Shown piece after piece: positions 9,338-17,943 of a DNA stretch of 25,170 bases. Under the pieces are notes generated by a model. It ran no database searches, was not told where the DNA came from, and saw nothing but the letters and a program-made list of their open reading frames with translations. Origin of the DNA: Chara braunii (taxonomy: Eukaryota; Streptophyta; Charophyceae; Charales; Characeae); contig BFEA01001196.1 of NCBI GenBank assembly GCA_003427395.1, positions 12,052 through 37,221 of the forward strand, in the 5' to 3' direction. Position numbers and translations under genes: made by a program. Positions within the stretch are counted from its first letter, which is position 1. Every line of letters begins with the position of its first letter.

Positions 9338-9496
9338 CCGAACTTATCGCCTGGAATCTACCCCTCCCTCAGTTCTTTCTGAATGTCTCTTATCGTCAAT
9401 GTCCCTGAGCAATCCGGAACAACGTGCGTGTCTAAAGGTGTGCACACGGCCCACCCCTGTGCCCCGAGTTCTGTTGACCTGGCCAGCCCTGCCCCG

Positions 9497-9539
9497 TATT
9501 TATCCTCATGTGCAAGCGAGCCTTACACCGACCGATTGG
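9497..9539 (-). promoter_or_regulatory. CCAAT plus TATA-like pair, minus strand
   Basis: On the minus strand CCAAT at 9539-9535 is followed about 30 bases later by ATAAATA at 9503-9497. A start near 9470 would give a short first exon ending at the 9337 donor, consistent with E2 gag transcription. Motif match only. Confidence 0.35.
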
Positions 9540-9619
9540 CTGATCAGGAGGCGTTTTTATGGACAGCCCCCGAAGCCCTCAGGAATTATTTAACGTCGCA
9601 AACAGGACGACGATCACAG

Positions 9620-9654
9620 CCAATGGAAGGTCCCCGCCGGTGTTTATTTATAAA
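9620..9654 (+). promoter_or_regulatory. CCAAT plus TATAAA pair, plus strand
   Basis: CCAAT at 9620-9624 and TATAAA at 9649-9654 on the + strand, about 110 bases from the oppositely facing pair. A start about 30 bases downstream falls at the beginning of the 66-bp repeat copy at 9685. Motif match only. Confidence 0.35.
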
Positions 9655-9684
9655 CGCCCGGTAATCGTCTTTCCCGTAGGGCTG

Positions 9685-9750
9685 GTCAGAAACACACACT
9701 TCTTTGTATGCAGGTACCAAGACAGCATTCGGACCAAGTGTAAGTCTGCA
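9685..9750. repeat. 66-bp dispersed repeat, copy 1
   Basis: Matches 10448-10513 at 62 of 66 positions by eye, in the same orientation, 763 bases apart. Key shared words are TTTGTATGCAGGTACC and GGACCAAGTGTAAGTC. Confidence 0.93.
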
Positions 9751-9764
9751 TGCCCCAACATTCG

Positions 9765-10130
9765 TCCCACCATTTTCCGCCCTCCCTCCTGCCGTTACCC
9801 CCCACCGCCTTTCCGACCTTCACTTCCCTTCATCGCAATCATTCGTCACCCAAATCCCAACCTTCCCTCCTGCCCATAACCCCACCTCCCATTCCGGCAT
9901 TCCCTCCCCTCCATCTCGATCTTTTCCCACTCCCCTCCCGAGCTCAGATCCGCCATCCCCACATGATTAGCCAGGGTAAAAGGCCACAACTGGAGGACGG
10001 CGAAGGTTGCGATTGGTGGGTGGAGAGGTCGGGATGCGGGGAAGGGAGGTTGCGGGGTTGTGAGGGAGGTGGCTGTCAAGCAAGAGGAGGGGTTGATTTG
10101 CAGGAGACGAAGGGTAGTATAGGAAGATGA
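9765..10130. repeat. pyrimidine-rich then purine-rich switch
   Basis: About 9765-9960 is strongly C/T-rich on the + strand (many CCCTCC and TTCC words); about 9973-10130 is strongly G-rich (GGGAGG, GGGGAAGG). The two halves are roughly complementary in composition and partly in order. Confidence 0.75.
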
Positions 10131-10447
10131 TGATGCCCGCGCTATGGTGATGAGGATGACAATGATGATGCCCGGGTGTTCTACTTGGTAGGAGTTCCAT
10201 CTTCACCTGAATAGAATGTCCGGTCATTATCACTGCATCTGGACTGATAGCTGTGCAATACCCCGCTCGATATGCCTTGAAGTGGCCCTAAGGCCACACA
10301 CAGGCCGCGACCCCGGTCTGAGGCCGCATAGGCCACGGGGGGAAAAAAACTGAAATTGGCCCACGGCCCTGCGCCCGACAATTGACTTCGGTCAACTGCC
10401 CAGCGGCTCAAGAGTCAGAGTCTGCATGTACCCAGCCCAGGACGCAG

Positions 10448-10513
10448 GTCAGACGCACACACTTGTTTGTATGCAGGTACCAAGACAGCATTTGGACCAA
10501 GTGTAAGTCTGCA
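10448..10513. repeat. 66-bp dispersed repeat, copy 2
   Basis: Second copy of the repeat at 9685-9750, with four substitutions and no gap. Its edges are sharp on both sides. Confidence 0.93.
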
Positions 10514-10735
10514 ACTGTACGCGATCCAGGCCCTCGGCTGTGAGTCAATCTGATCCACCGTGGGTGGGAGACCTGAGGCTGGTCAGCCTCGTCAAACACT
10601 ACATAAGGTCCAGCAACCAGGGAGTCAACATTCAGTCTTGGTATGCTGCCTTGACGCTGGCTTGACGTTGGCACTGTGGTGGACGACGCAAGACTGCTGC
10701 TGCATGCTGGCGCCTTTCTGCTTCAGCACCAGCCT

Positions 10736-10848
10736 CTGCTGACGTGGCAGAAGGCCACGCTGTCTTCGGCATTGCTGATGTGGCACATGCCACGCTGTCT
10801 TCATTGCTGATGTGGCATTTGCCAACACTGTCTACATTGCTGAGTTGG
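10736..10848. repeat. 32-36-bp tandem repeat, each unit a small hairpin
   Basis: Three units (10736, 10772, 10804) plus a partial one (10837). Each starts with a TTGCTGA-like word, has a GTGGC...GCCAC inverted core (TGGCA...TGCCA in the third) and ends CTGTCTTC or similar. The inverted core is kept although the bases between its arms differ. Confidence 0.85.
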
Positions 10849-12035
10849 ATGCAACAAGGAGGGCGATAGGGATCTGTGGATGATTGAGAAAGAACTGGAT
10901 ACTTACCTGCTTTTGATGTCGATACTGTGCGCTGCTGAACGTCTTCACGGGAGAACTGTGTCACGTCACACTTTGATGTGATCTGAACTGTAAGTCTCGT
11001 TATTGGACACTGTTGTTGACATGAGGAGAGAGGGAAGCCCGGAGAAGTAGAGGGCATTGTTGGCTGCTATCTCTGTGGTCATTGATGGATACCTTTTCCA
11101 CCCTCTAATCTGTCTGTTCCCCCTCTCCTCTCTTCGTCTATTGGTTACCAGACATTGTATCACAGATCACATGCACTATTATTTGGAGACATTATTCAGA
11201 TGCAAGGAAGATGAGCGATAGCGAACTTCAAAAATCAAACAGCATCATACACATGAGACCAGATAGTCGTGACCTCGAACCAATAGCAGAATTGCATCAC
11301 GAGTTTCACCAAATAAGAGCACAGCAAAAGCTCATAATTGACAATGCTGGAATAGTCTCATCATCATCAACGAAGAACCAATGTCGATATCCTATCTGGC
11401 ACTCGGCGCCAGACTACAGATGGCATATCTTATCTAGCGTAATCTACAATGCAGCCGATGACGTCAACAGCTCCCCGAAGTACGAGCAGATCTCAGCCAA
11501 TGCCGTTCGCCTCAAGCACCGGGTATGTCTCTCGTATCACTCACAACCTCGATCCCCAACTCACAGATGCGACATGCACCCAAAGACCACCATGTGGCCC
11601 ATCCAGCATACAGCAGAGCAGCTCGGCTATGGGTGCCTGCTCCTTCCAGCTCGCCCGTGAGCCCGTGAGCACTGGCCAGCGTTAGCGCATCAGCGCTTGC
11701 GCAGCATGCATCCAGTGCCCGAATGCCGAACGTGTGGGCAGGCACTTTCCTAAATGGAAGTGGCCTGCCTGCTTTCGTGCAGCTTGGCTGTGCTGGGCCC
11801 CTGCCCAGAAGCTTCTGGTAGCCCCAGAGAGGCTGAGCCCCAGTCCAAACAAATCAGGCCCTGGGCCTGTGGTGGTTGCCTGTATCCAACTGCCCGCGGC
11901 CTGTGTTCGGTCCATGTCGCGAATCTGGCCCAGGGTGTGCCTCAGTTCCATTGGAAAGAGGCAGCCTGGGCCTGGGCGCTCTCAGCCAACTGGCGCTTCG
12001 CAACTGCCTGAATTTCCCCCAGTTGCGGGGTGACC

Positions 12036-12141
12036 CCAAAAATGGCCTGTAGGCCTCGGTCGAGCCTGCCTTCACTTAGGGTGGCCGACTGTGCTGAAAA
12101 TAGGGCCCAGTAGGGCGTATCGAGGCCTTGTGCCTCGCACA
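12036..12141 (-). repeat. E2 LTR edge (5' LTR start)
   Basis: In the minus direction it begins TGTGCGAGGCACAAGGCC at 12141 and matches the 3294-3369 remnant, with a 28-base extra segment (about 12087-12114). The match ends near 12036, where the two copies diverge. Confidence 0.65.
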
Positions 12142-12900
12142 GAACTGAGATTTCTGGTATTTCGACATCTGATGAGTATCTTCCAGACTGGGTTCATTAC
12201 AGCTGGCCCAAGTACACCTATAATAACTGGTGTTCTATCCAGTCTTGGACAGTATAGTGGCAGTAGTACTAGTAAGAATTGGAAGTCGTCATAGATTTAG
12301 TCGTCCCATCATCGTTGTCATCGTGTGTGTCTGTGAACCCTCCCACCCTCCCGCCCTCCCCATTTCTTCCCCCCTCACCCACCCCGGCCGACGCTTTCCT
12401 GTTCTGGTGGCACGTTTCTGTTGTGGCTACAACAGTTCGTGCACCGTAGGGGTTTTTTCTTGTCTCCGGAGATTTTGTCAGATTCACTCGGCAATTGCTT
12501 TCTTCTTCTGTGCTATTTCTGTTGTCTTGCCACCTGTTTTCACATGCGCGGATGAGCCTATCCTATAGACACGGTAGGCACACTCCTTTTTTTGGGGGGG
12601 GGGCAACAGCCCTCTCCACCAGCCCAGGGCCGGTGTTCATATATGAAAACGGATGAACAGTGTCAACCATTGGCCTGGTGGTTTGACGAACAGAAAGGGA
12701 GGAAATATGGCAGTTTCGGTGAAAAATTCGCCAAAACGACACCACCTATTAACCACGAGTGGAGATGGGTGAAGGCAAATAACCACGAATGGAGAAACAG
12801 CTGAGAGAGTATATTAGGGACAGATGGGTTACAGGAGGGGAGTGCAGGGGCGGATGTTAAAATATAGGGGTGCAATAGAGGGTACATGGATAATCAGTTA
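12142..12900. other. no gene recognised
   Basis: About 760 bases between E2 and the hydrophobic ORF. It holds a pyrimidine-rich patch (12340-12400), an uninterrupted G run near 12594-12603 and a short direct repeat of ACCACGAATGGAG/ACCACGAGTGGAG near 12754 and 12782. No protein or RNA gene is seen. Confidence 0.5.
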
Positions 12901-13245
12901 TTATCTTCTCACCTCCGTAAAATCCCGACGGAATCCCAACGCATTTACATAAAGCTTTCTGTTGGCTTTGCAAGCCTTGTCATTGCCATCGCCACCAGGC
13001 TTGTTCCCTGTTCTCTTTTCTTCAGCACCTCCCATTTCAACATCCCCATTGCCCAGAGCTGCTGCAGAGCCATCAGCAGCCCCCGATTTCTCAATCACAC
13101 CAACAAGCTGCTCTTGGCCCATGACCACATAAAAAATCAACCAAAAACAGAAAACAACCCAAATTGGTATCAAGAAAGAATATAGGAAACGGCCCCACCA
13201 ACTACTTGACAAAACAATATAATACACCAGTCCAAAGGCCTCCAA
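12901..13245 (-). CDS. hydrophobic ORF, possible host exon, unrecognised
   Basis: A 114-codon minus-strand frame with two apolar stretches, the clearer one being FLIPIWVVFCFWLIFYVV, flanked by Trp and Arg, followed by a polar Ala/Gly/Glu-rich tail (VIEKSGAADGSAAALGNGD) and a basic end. This composition is unlike the surrounding retroelements. A donor-like GAG|GTGAGA sits at 12912 and a T-rich tract ending CAAG near 13206, so it may be one exon of a membrane protein rather than a full gene. I do not recognise the family, and it could be a chance ORF in T-rich DNA. Confidence 0.25.
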   Translation of the reverse strand: MEAFGLVYYIVLSSSWWGRFLYSFLIPIWVVFCFWLIFYVVMGQEQLVGVIEKSGAADGSAAALGNGDVEMGGAEEKRTGNKPGGDGNDKACKANRKLYVNALGFRRDFTEVRR

Positions 13246-13503
13246 ACTCTAGCTCAATGACAATAACATAGATGTCCCATCGGCACCACTGTAGGCCCAC
13301 AGCTTCGCTTAACAAGAAGAGTACCTCAGAGCATAATTGAAATATCAGCTTGCCCAGTTGCATTTCTGTAGACCTCACAGTTGAAAGAGGACAGTGCAAC
13401 CACACAGGATGAGCGAAAACGGGCAAGGCCAGACAATGATGGCTAGTAATTTTGTTAACCTGACCCATAATTTCGAAATTTGAGGAAGGTGAGTTACGGC
13501 TAA
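13246..13503. other. no gene recognised
   Basis: About 260 bases between the hydrophobic ORF and the 40-bp duplication. If the ORF is an exon, this would be its upstream intron or exon; nothing decides it. Confidence 0.35.
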
Positions 13504-13583
13504 AGTCAACCCAACTGGTCAACTAGACATGACTGAAGTCAAGAGTCAACCCAACTGGTCAACTAGACATGACTGAAGTCAAG
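13504..13583. repeat. perfect 40-bp tandem duplication
   Basis: 13504-13543 and 13544-13583 are identical (start AGTCAACCCAACTGGTC, end GACTGAAGTCAAG). The unit also contains related words TGACTGGTCA and GGTCAACTAG. It ends 41 bases before the E3 5' LTR. Confidence 0.97.
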
Positions 13584-13624
13584 TTGACTGGTCATCAAGT
13601 GGTTTGAAACCTGAATCAGATAGT

Positions 13625-14945
13625 TGTAATGACCTGCCAAAAACACAGACTGAGAACACTGCTGATTTCTGGGATTTGCCGCTGGAATGAATGCCTTGCT
13701 GAGATTCCCGCATTCTGCTGTGGTTTCCAAGTCTGTGTGTGTGTGCGTGACCTGCTGGTTTGCATGCCTGACTGAGTGCTTGTCGGCTGAGTGTGTGTGT
13801 GACCCGCAAGGGTACTTGTTGATTGAAAGGCCCCGCAGGGCCAGTACTTCCCTGTGGCCGTGACTTTTGAGGGTTGCAGCGGGGAAAACACTCAAGTAGC
13901 GGGGGTAGGCCCGCGACACTTAAAACAGCGGGGAAAAACACTCAAGTAGCAGGTAGGCAGGTACACTCAAGTAGTGGTAGGAGTGTCGGGTACTGGAGGC
14001 CGAGCAGAAGAAGACAAAAAGTTGGCATTTTTTGAGGCCCAGTAGCGGTAGGATAGAGGTAGGCCTGTACCAGTCCAAGTAGCCCGGGTCTAGGGCCTGT
14101 CCGGACGATAGCAGAGCCTGCAATGATGTTTCCCTCCGAAAGGACGGAGGTACCGGTTGCTGGGAGGCCGCTCAGCCTAGGAACTCACCGCCCAAGAGGC
14201 CAGTAGGCCGCTATATCTTCCGGAGGAGCAAGTAGCTCCTCCTCATTTGCGGTATCTAAGGATTGGCGACATGCTGCTGATCGAAGCGCTGGACTGGTAC
14301 AGCGCTGCCTGGAGGTGAAGGGCAGCTGAGCGCTCAACCAGGCTATGGCAAGCAGTCCAGCCTGAGAAGGGGGTGAAGGAGGCGAGTGGCCAGGCACCTA
14401 CCTGGCTATGGTGGACACCATCTTCATCACCTTGTTGGGCGCTGCATCTGGAAGGCCCCAGTTGGGGTAGTGCCGCACCAAGGAAGCCCGAGGCATAGTC
14501 AGGCATGGCGGCTTAGTCAGCAGCGGCATAGCTGCTTTGGGTTGTCCTTTGGACAGGAGGGCAGGGCCCTCAGTAGTCCGCCATAGCCTAGGCATGTGAG
14601 AGGAGGAAGGACGAGGGAAGCCATAGCTATGGTGGACTTGTTGTTGTTGTTGTTGAGTCAGCAGTAAAAGGGAACTTCGGATATTGATTCTGGTTCATCC
14701 ACTCATTGATATTATTATTATTGGGAAAAAGAATAAGATTGGAGAAGTTAAGGAGTAGGAAGGTGGAGAGAGAAGGGGGATTTGTCATTGGTCTTGCTGG
14801 TGTACATCTACTTCTTCTTCTTCTTCTTCTTCTTTCTCTCTTCTCTGGCCTCTATCTCTTTGCAAGTGCTTTCATTTCTTTTGCAATTGGGTGGCATTGT
14901 CTTTCATTGAGAATTTGCACTTTGGGAATGACCAGGATCGTAACA
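13625..14945 (+). repeat. E3 5' LTR, 1321 bp
   Basis: Starts TGTAATGACC and ends GATCGTAACA directly before the PBS, giving TG...CA ends. The first 366 bases match the 3' LTR at 21884-22248. It contains GT-rich words (13733-13800), three imperfect copies of ACACTCAAGTAG (13888, 13938, 13963), a TTG microsatellite (about 14638-14656) and a CTT-rich tract (about 14808-14835) that resembles the pyrimidine patch of plant core promoters. I see no convincing TATA box. Confidence 0.9.
13888..13974 (+). promoter_or_regulatory. triple ACACTCAAGTAG motif in the U3 of E3
   Basis: Exact copies at 13888-13899, 13938-13949 and 13963-13974, each followed by a G-rich GGTAGG-like word. In the 3' LTR one copy is intact and two have substitutions. 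Repeated short motifs in U3 often bind activators; that role is inferred. Confidence 0.5.
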
Positions 14946-14947
14946 AT

Positions 14948-14959
14948 TGGTATCGGAGC
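14948..14959 (+). other. E3 primer-binding site, Met-type tRNA
   Basis: TGGTATCGGAGC lies two bases after the LTR end. It differs by one base from TGGTATCAGAGC, the common PBS complementary to the 3' end of methionine tRNA in plant LTR elements. The position fixes the 5' LTR end. Confidence 0.88.
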
Positions 14960-14997
14960 GGACTTACTTGCTGGCGAGAGGTGTTAGTCACCCTAAA

Positions 14998-15137
14998 CCT
15001 AATTCCGGATTAGGTGAGGGCTAACCTAATCTCGGATTAGGGTTGGAAAGTTAGGGTTAAGAGGGGCAGTGAGGTATGTGGATACTTCCCCTACCTGGTT
15101 AGGTCATGTAGGGTCGACATCAGACCTGACCAGGTAG
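14998..15137 (+). ncRNA. three leader hairpins, possible dimerisation/packaging signal
   Basis: Hairpin 1: arms CCTAAT 14998-15003 and ATTAGG 15009-15014 around TCCGG. Hairpin 2: the same arms at 15025-15030 and 15036-15041 around CTCGG. Hairpin 3: arms 15091-15105 and 15123-15137 pair at all 15 positions in RNA (one U-G), with a 17-base loop containing the palindrome GTCGAC. Position just after the PBS is where retroelement dimerisation and packaging signals usually lie; the role is inferred. Confidence 0.5.
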
Positions 15138-15476
15138 CTTGTGTGATTGGATGGGGTGGCGAGACACAAAGGAGGCTGATTGGAGTAAGCGAGAGGGAGT
15201 AGAGAGTGAGAGGTACTCGCACCTGGTCTTCAACAAGACTTTTGGGCTTCCCCTCAAGAGGGAGACTTGATCGGAGGCTGCCATATCTGCATCGAAGAGC
15301 TGCAAGTTGCTACTTTGGTTTTCAGACATCGAAGGGGGATCCGGCGTTGTAACATAGGTGTAGGGAGGCCGTCTTAGTCATGCTAGGACACTTCGTGTAG
15401 TGGTAGCTAGGGGTCAGGAGGACTTATGAGAGAGGGGGGTGAGTCGTTATCCATCTTTGGAGGCCGGGCCGCACAG

Positions 15477-15732
15477 GTAAGTGCCATGCGACCTGGTTAT
15501 GCCCGTGGGAGGTTGTCTGGTGCTTCATGGCCTGTTGGGGTGTGCTGGGCTCTCTTCCTCTTCTTTGCGGTCTTGGTTGTGTGTGTGAGCATGTGGATTG
15601 CTTTCTCACCTGATGGATGGATGGATGATGTATCTTGTTCTCAATGACATATCTTTCTACGGTGCATTGTCTTTTCATTTCTGAATAACTGTAGGGGTGA
15701 GTTCTTGCTGAAAGTTGTCTTTTCCTTTTCAG
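15477..15732 (+). other. probable 256-nt leader intron of E3
   Basis: The donor GCACAG|GTAAGT at 15477 is an excellent U2-type match. The acceptor is a strong pyrimidine run TTTTCCTTTTCAG ending at 15732. CTGAAT and CTGAAAG words about 30-50 bases upstream could be branch points. It lies between the leader hairpins and gag. Splicing is inferred from motifs only. Confidence 0.55.
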
Positions 15733-16275
15733 TACGGTAGAGGCCGTTTGGGACTGACTTGGTACACCTATCTCGTTGGTCCTGGTCCACGACCTACTTG
15801 GGACCTTCGGGACTCAGTGGGACCAGGCCCAACGGGACAGGACCTTTAGGCCCCAAATCTGTTGCCGTCAATGCATCTCTTTGCTGTGCTGACTTTGGGG
15901 GACATACGACTAGTAAGGACATTCCTTTCAAGGGGATCTTGACTGGTCTTACTGCATGTTCTCGGATACTGCCCCGCGTCTGGCTCGGCGGCAGTCTGCA
16001 CCCCTCGAAATCTCCATTGATGTAGTTAGTTTCATTCGGCTGACCTATTGTGGTACATGCTCCTTGTCAGATTAGACAAGAGGGGATCTCCAGCTAATCT
16101 GATCGGGCCCATTCGATAAGTCAGTCCTCTCTTTCATTTTTTTTAATTTAATTATCTATCTTTATTCTGCTCCGTGAATGTCATTCTCTAAGTCCAAAGG
16201 AATTGCCGCTCCGGCTAGGAGTTCTACCTTCTACTCTTTGTGATTTATTGTTTTTTTCTTTTATCTGAACTATCT

Positions 16276-17943
16276 ATGTCCGGTATTGAGACGCGTGCGC
16301 AGAAAGTGGAAAGAGAGAGAAGGGAAAGAGAAGGTGTTCTTTTCGAGGGTGTGAGGAAGGGTAAGAGGAGTGTTCGTCCAAAAGTGAGCAAAGTGCGGAC
16401 CCCTCTTGACAAATCTACCGACGCCCTATCCTCCAGCATGGCAGACATCACATCGGAGCAATGGAAGGCCATGCTGGACGCAGCGGCCGAGAACGAGGAA
16501 CCTTTCTTTCAGAAACTTTATAAGGACGCAATACACAGGGAGAGGGAGGCAGAGGCAGCAGCCACAGCCACAAGTATTGCGGAACAAGTGGCCCTCCTCG
16601 AGGTTCCGGAATCGAATGATGACCGGTTCCAAGAGAAGCTAGCTGCTGCCGTGGCAGCCTTGGTTCTACTGCGGACCTTGGAAGATATAGAGTCCCGCGT
16701 GACAGCTCTGGAGCAGCGGAACCAAGAGCTGCAGGCTGAGATAGTCAGCCTCAAACAGTCCCAACTGTCTGCCCCCCGTCCTCCAAATCCTCGACCTGTT
16801 GCAGTCTCAGTCTCTCACCCTAACACAGTCCTCATGACGAGAGCTAGTGGAACTGTGATGAGCGCAGGACCCGGTGCCAGCTCCTCAAGCGGCAGCGCCG
16901 GCAGTTCTGCACTGGTCCTAGTTCCAAATGCAGGAACATCAGCCCAAAACGCCGCAGTTCTTACTGGCATACAATACAGCGGTCCCGTAGTGGACAAGAG
17001 GGTGGCCACTCTACCGTCCAAGTACGACGGGAAGGGGGACATCACCTCTTGGATTAGCTCCATGCCATCATACTTCGAGGCACTGCGAACATTGCAGGAA
17101 GACTGAAGCATGATCATGGGCATAAATACTGAGCCCGCAGTACGGATTTTCATAGAACTCCAAGCTGTTACTGCAGGTTATGAGAGAATTGATCTGACTG
17201 AGTGGCTGAAAGTAACTCCTGTACGTACTCTTGATGACCTCCTCATCACGCAGTATCAAGATAAGCACGCTGCACTCAAGGCAAGGCTAAAAGTGGAGGA
17301 CTTCCATGCAGGCTTTGGAACAGCACTTGACTGGTCAGTTCACCACTCCAAACCTGGGATGGACTAACGTTTCTTGCATGGATGTGGTTATGGGAGTATG
17401 TCTCCCGGCTAGGACTCAAAGACCATATGACTTGGCGAGAGCTACCGACGGATCTAGTCAATCTAGAAGCCAAGGACCTCGCCAGGCGTGCAAAGGCACC
17501 CGCTGCAGGTAGAACCTCGCAACGCAAGCGACGGAAGCAGCAACCAGCTTGCCCTTCATGAACATCGGGAGGCTGAGGATCAGTCCCATGCGGATGATCT
17601 GTCTCTAGATGACGATCTAGAGCCGGACTCCGACGTGGGTTGTTCTACATCAGCCCTTGAGTCTGACATGAATACTGAAGAAAAATGCAATGCCTTTAAA
17701 AAGACTGCTTCAAGCAAGGGGCCTAACCGTAGTTCGGGTAAGGGAACTATAGCACACCTCCCCAAGAATGCAAAGATCCCTGAGAAACCGGAGGATGCTT
17801 CCACCAAGCCTTGGGAAGCCCTCTGCATCAGTCAAAAGGAATGGGAGAGAAGATCCAAACTGCGCGTGTGCTTGCATTGTCAAAATCCTGGGCACACTGT
17901 GCGGGACTGTTATCGTCTGCAAGGAAACAGGCAAAGGGCGTAG
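16276..17943 (+). pseudogene. gypsy gag (E3)
   Basis: I place the start at 16276 (MSGIETRAQKVERERR) because the upstream ATG at 16240 adds only a hydrophobic 12-residue stretch. The N region is very rich in Arg and Glu; around codons 140-180 LRTLEDIESRVTALEQRNQE has coiled-coil heptads, followed by a Pro/Ser/Ala linker and the capsid start (LPSKYDGKGDITSWISSM). A TGA at 17104-17106 interrupts where Trp is likely. The frame then continues (VRIFIELQAV, DLLITQYQDKHAALKARL) until shifts near 17310 and 17500. The last frame carries a CCHC zinc knuckle, CLHCQNPGHTVRDC, at 17869-17910, then a TAG at 17941-17943. E2 gag is of the same general plan but clearly another family. Confidence 0.87.

Larger units (their letters stand above)
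9338..12035 (-). other. E2 5' LTR and leader region, non-coding
   Basis: About 2.7 kb between the leader intron and the LTR edge. I recognise no protein. It holds divergent promoter-like boxes (9497-9654), two copies of a 66-bp repeat, a strand-asymmetric pyrimidine then purine block (9765-10130), a GATGATG-rich patch (10126-10170) and a 32-bp hairpin repeat (10736-10848). A consensus splice donor on the minus strand lies at 10906. A word resembling a plant gypsy PBS (TGGCGCC in minus sense) lies near 11411, but no clean LTR end precedes it. Interior ORFs have no recognisable motif. Confidence 0.45.
3294..12141 (-). mobile_element. E2: near full-length Ty3/gypsy retrotransposon, inactivated
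   Basis: Read right to left: probable LTR edge near 12141, LTR plus leader to 9024, gag 9023-7051, protease 6926-6450, RT 6526-5364, RNase H 5363-4798, integrase 4797-3406, then an LTR remnant 3369-3294. The order PR-RT-RH-IN is that of Ty3/gypsy. The two outer ends share a 76-bp block (3294-3369 and 12038-12141), which is why I join them as one element. I could not locate the PBS, and the inner end of the 5' LTR is not defined, so the right boundary is less certain than the coding part. Confidence 0.72.
14946..16275 (+). other. E3 5' leader, non-coding
   Basis: About 1.3 kb between the LTR and the gag start. It holds the PBS, three hairpins within 200 bases, a probable intron (15477-15732), a further stem (15776-15788 with 15820-15832), a GGAT microsatellite near 15614-15630 and a T-rich patch (16137-16165). 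I see no convincing protein in it. Confidence 0.75.

Noticed and set aside
11398-11415. Plant-type PBS word TGGCGCC (minus strand) as the E2 PBS
   Set aside because: No LTR end with CA directly before it, and the second LTR is too short to test it.
11211-11660. 149-codon + strand ORF
   Set aside because: Low-information composition, no recognisable domain, and it lies in the probable E2 LTR/leader. Kept only as part of that region.
13563-13941. Three overlapping minus-strand ORFs and a matching set at 21768-22062
   Set aside because: They are the two copies of the E3 LTR read backwards; shared ORFs reflect LTR identity rather than genes.
14986-15062. CCCTAAACCT and TTAGGGTT words suggesting telomere repeat
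   Set aside because: No tandem array of a telomere unit; the words are arms of the leader hairpins in E3.
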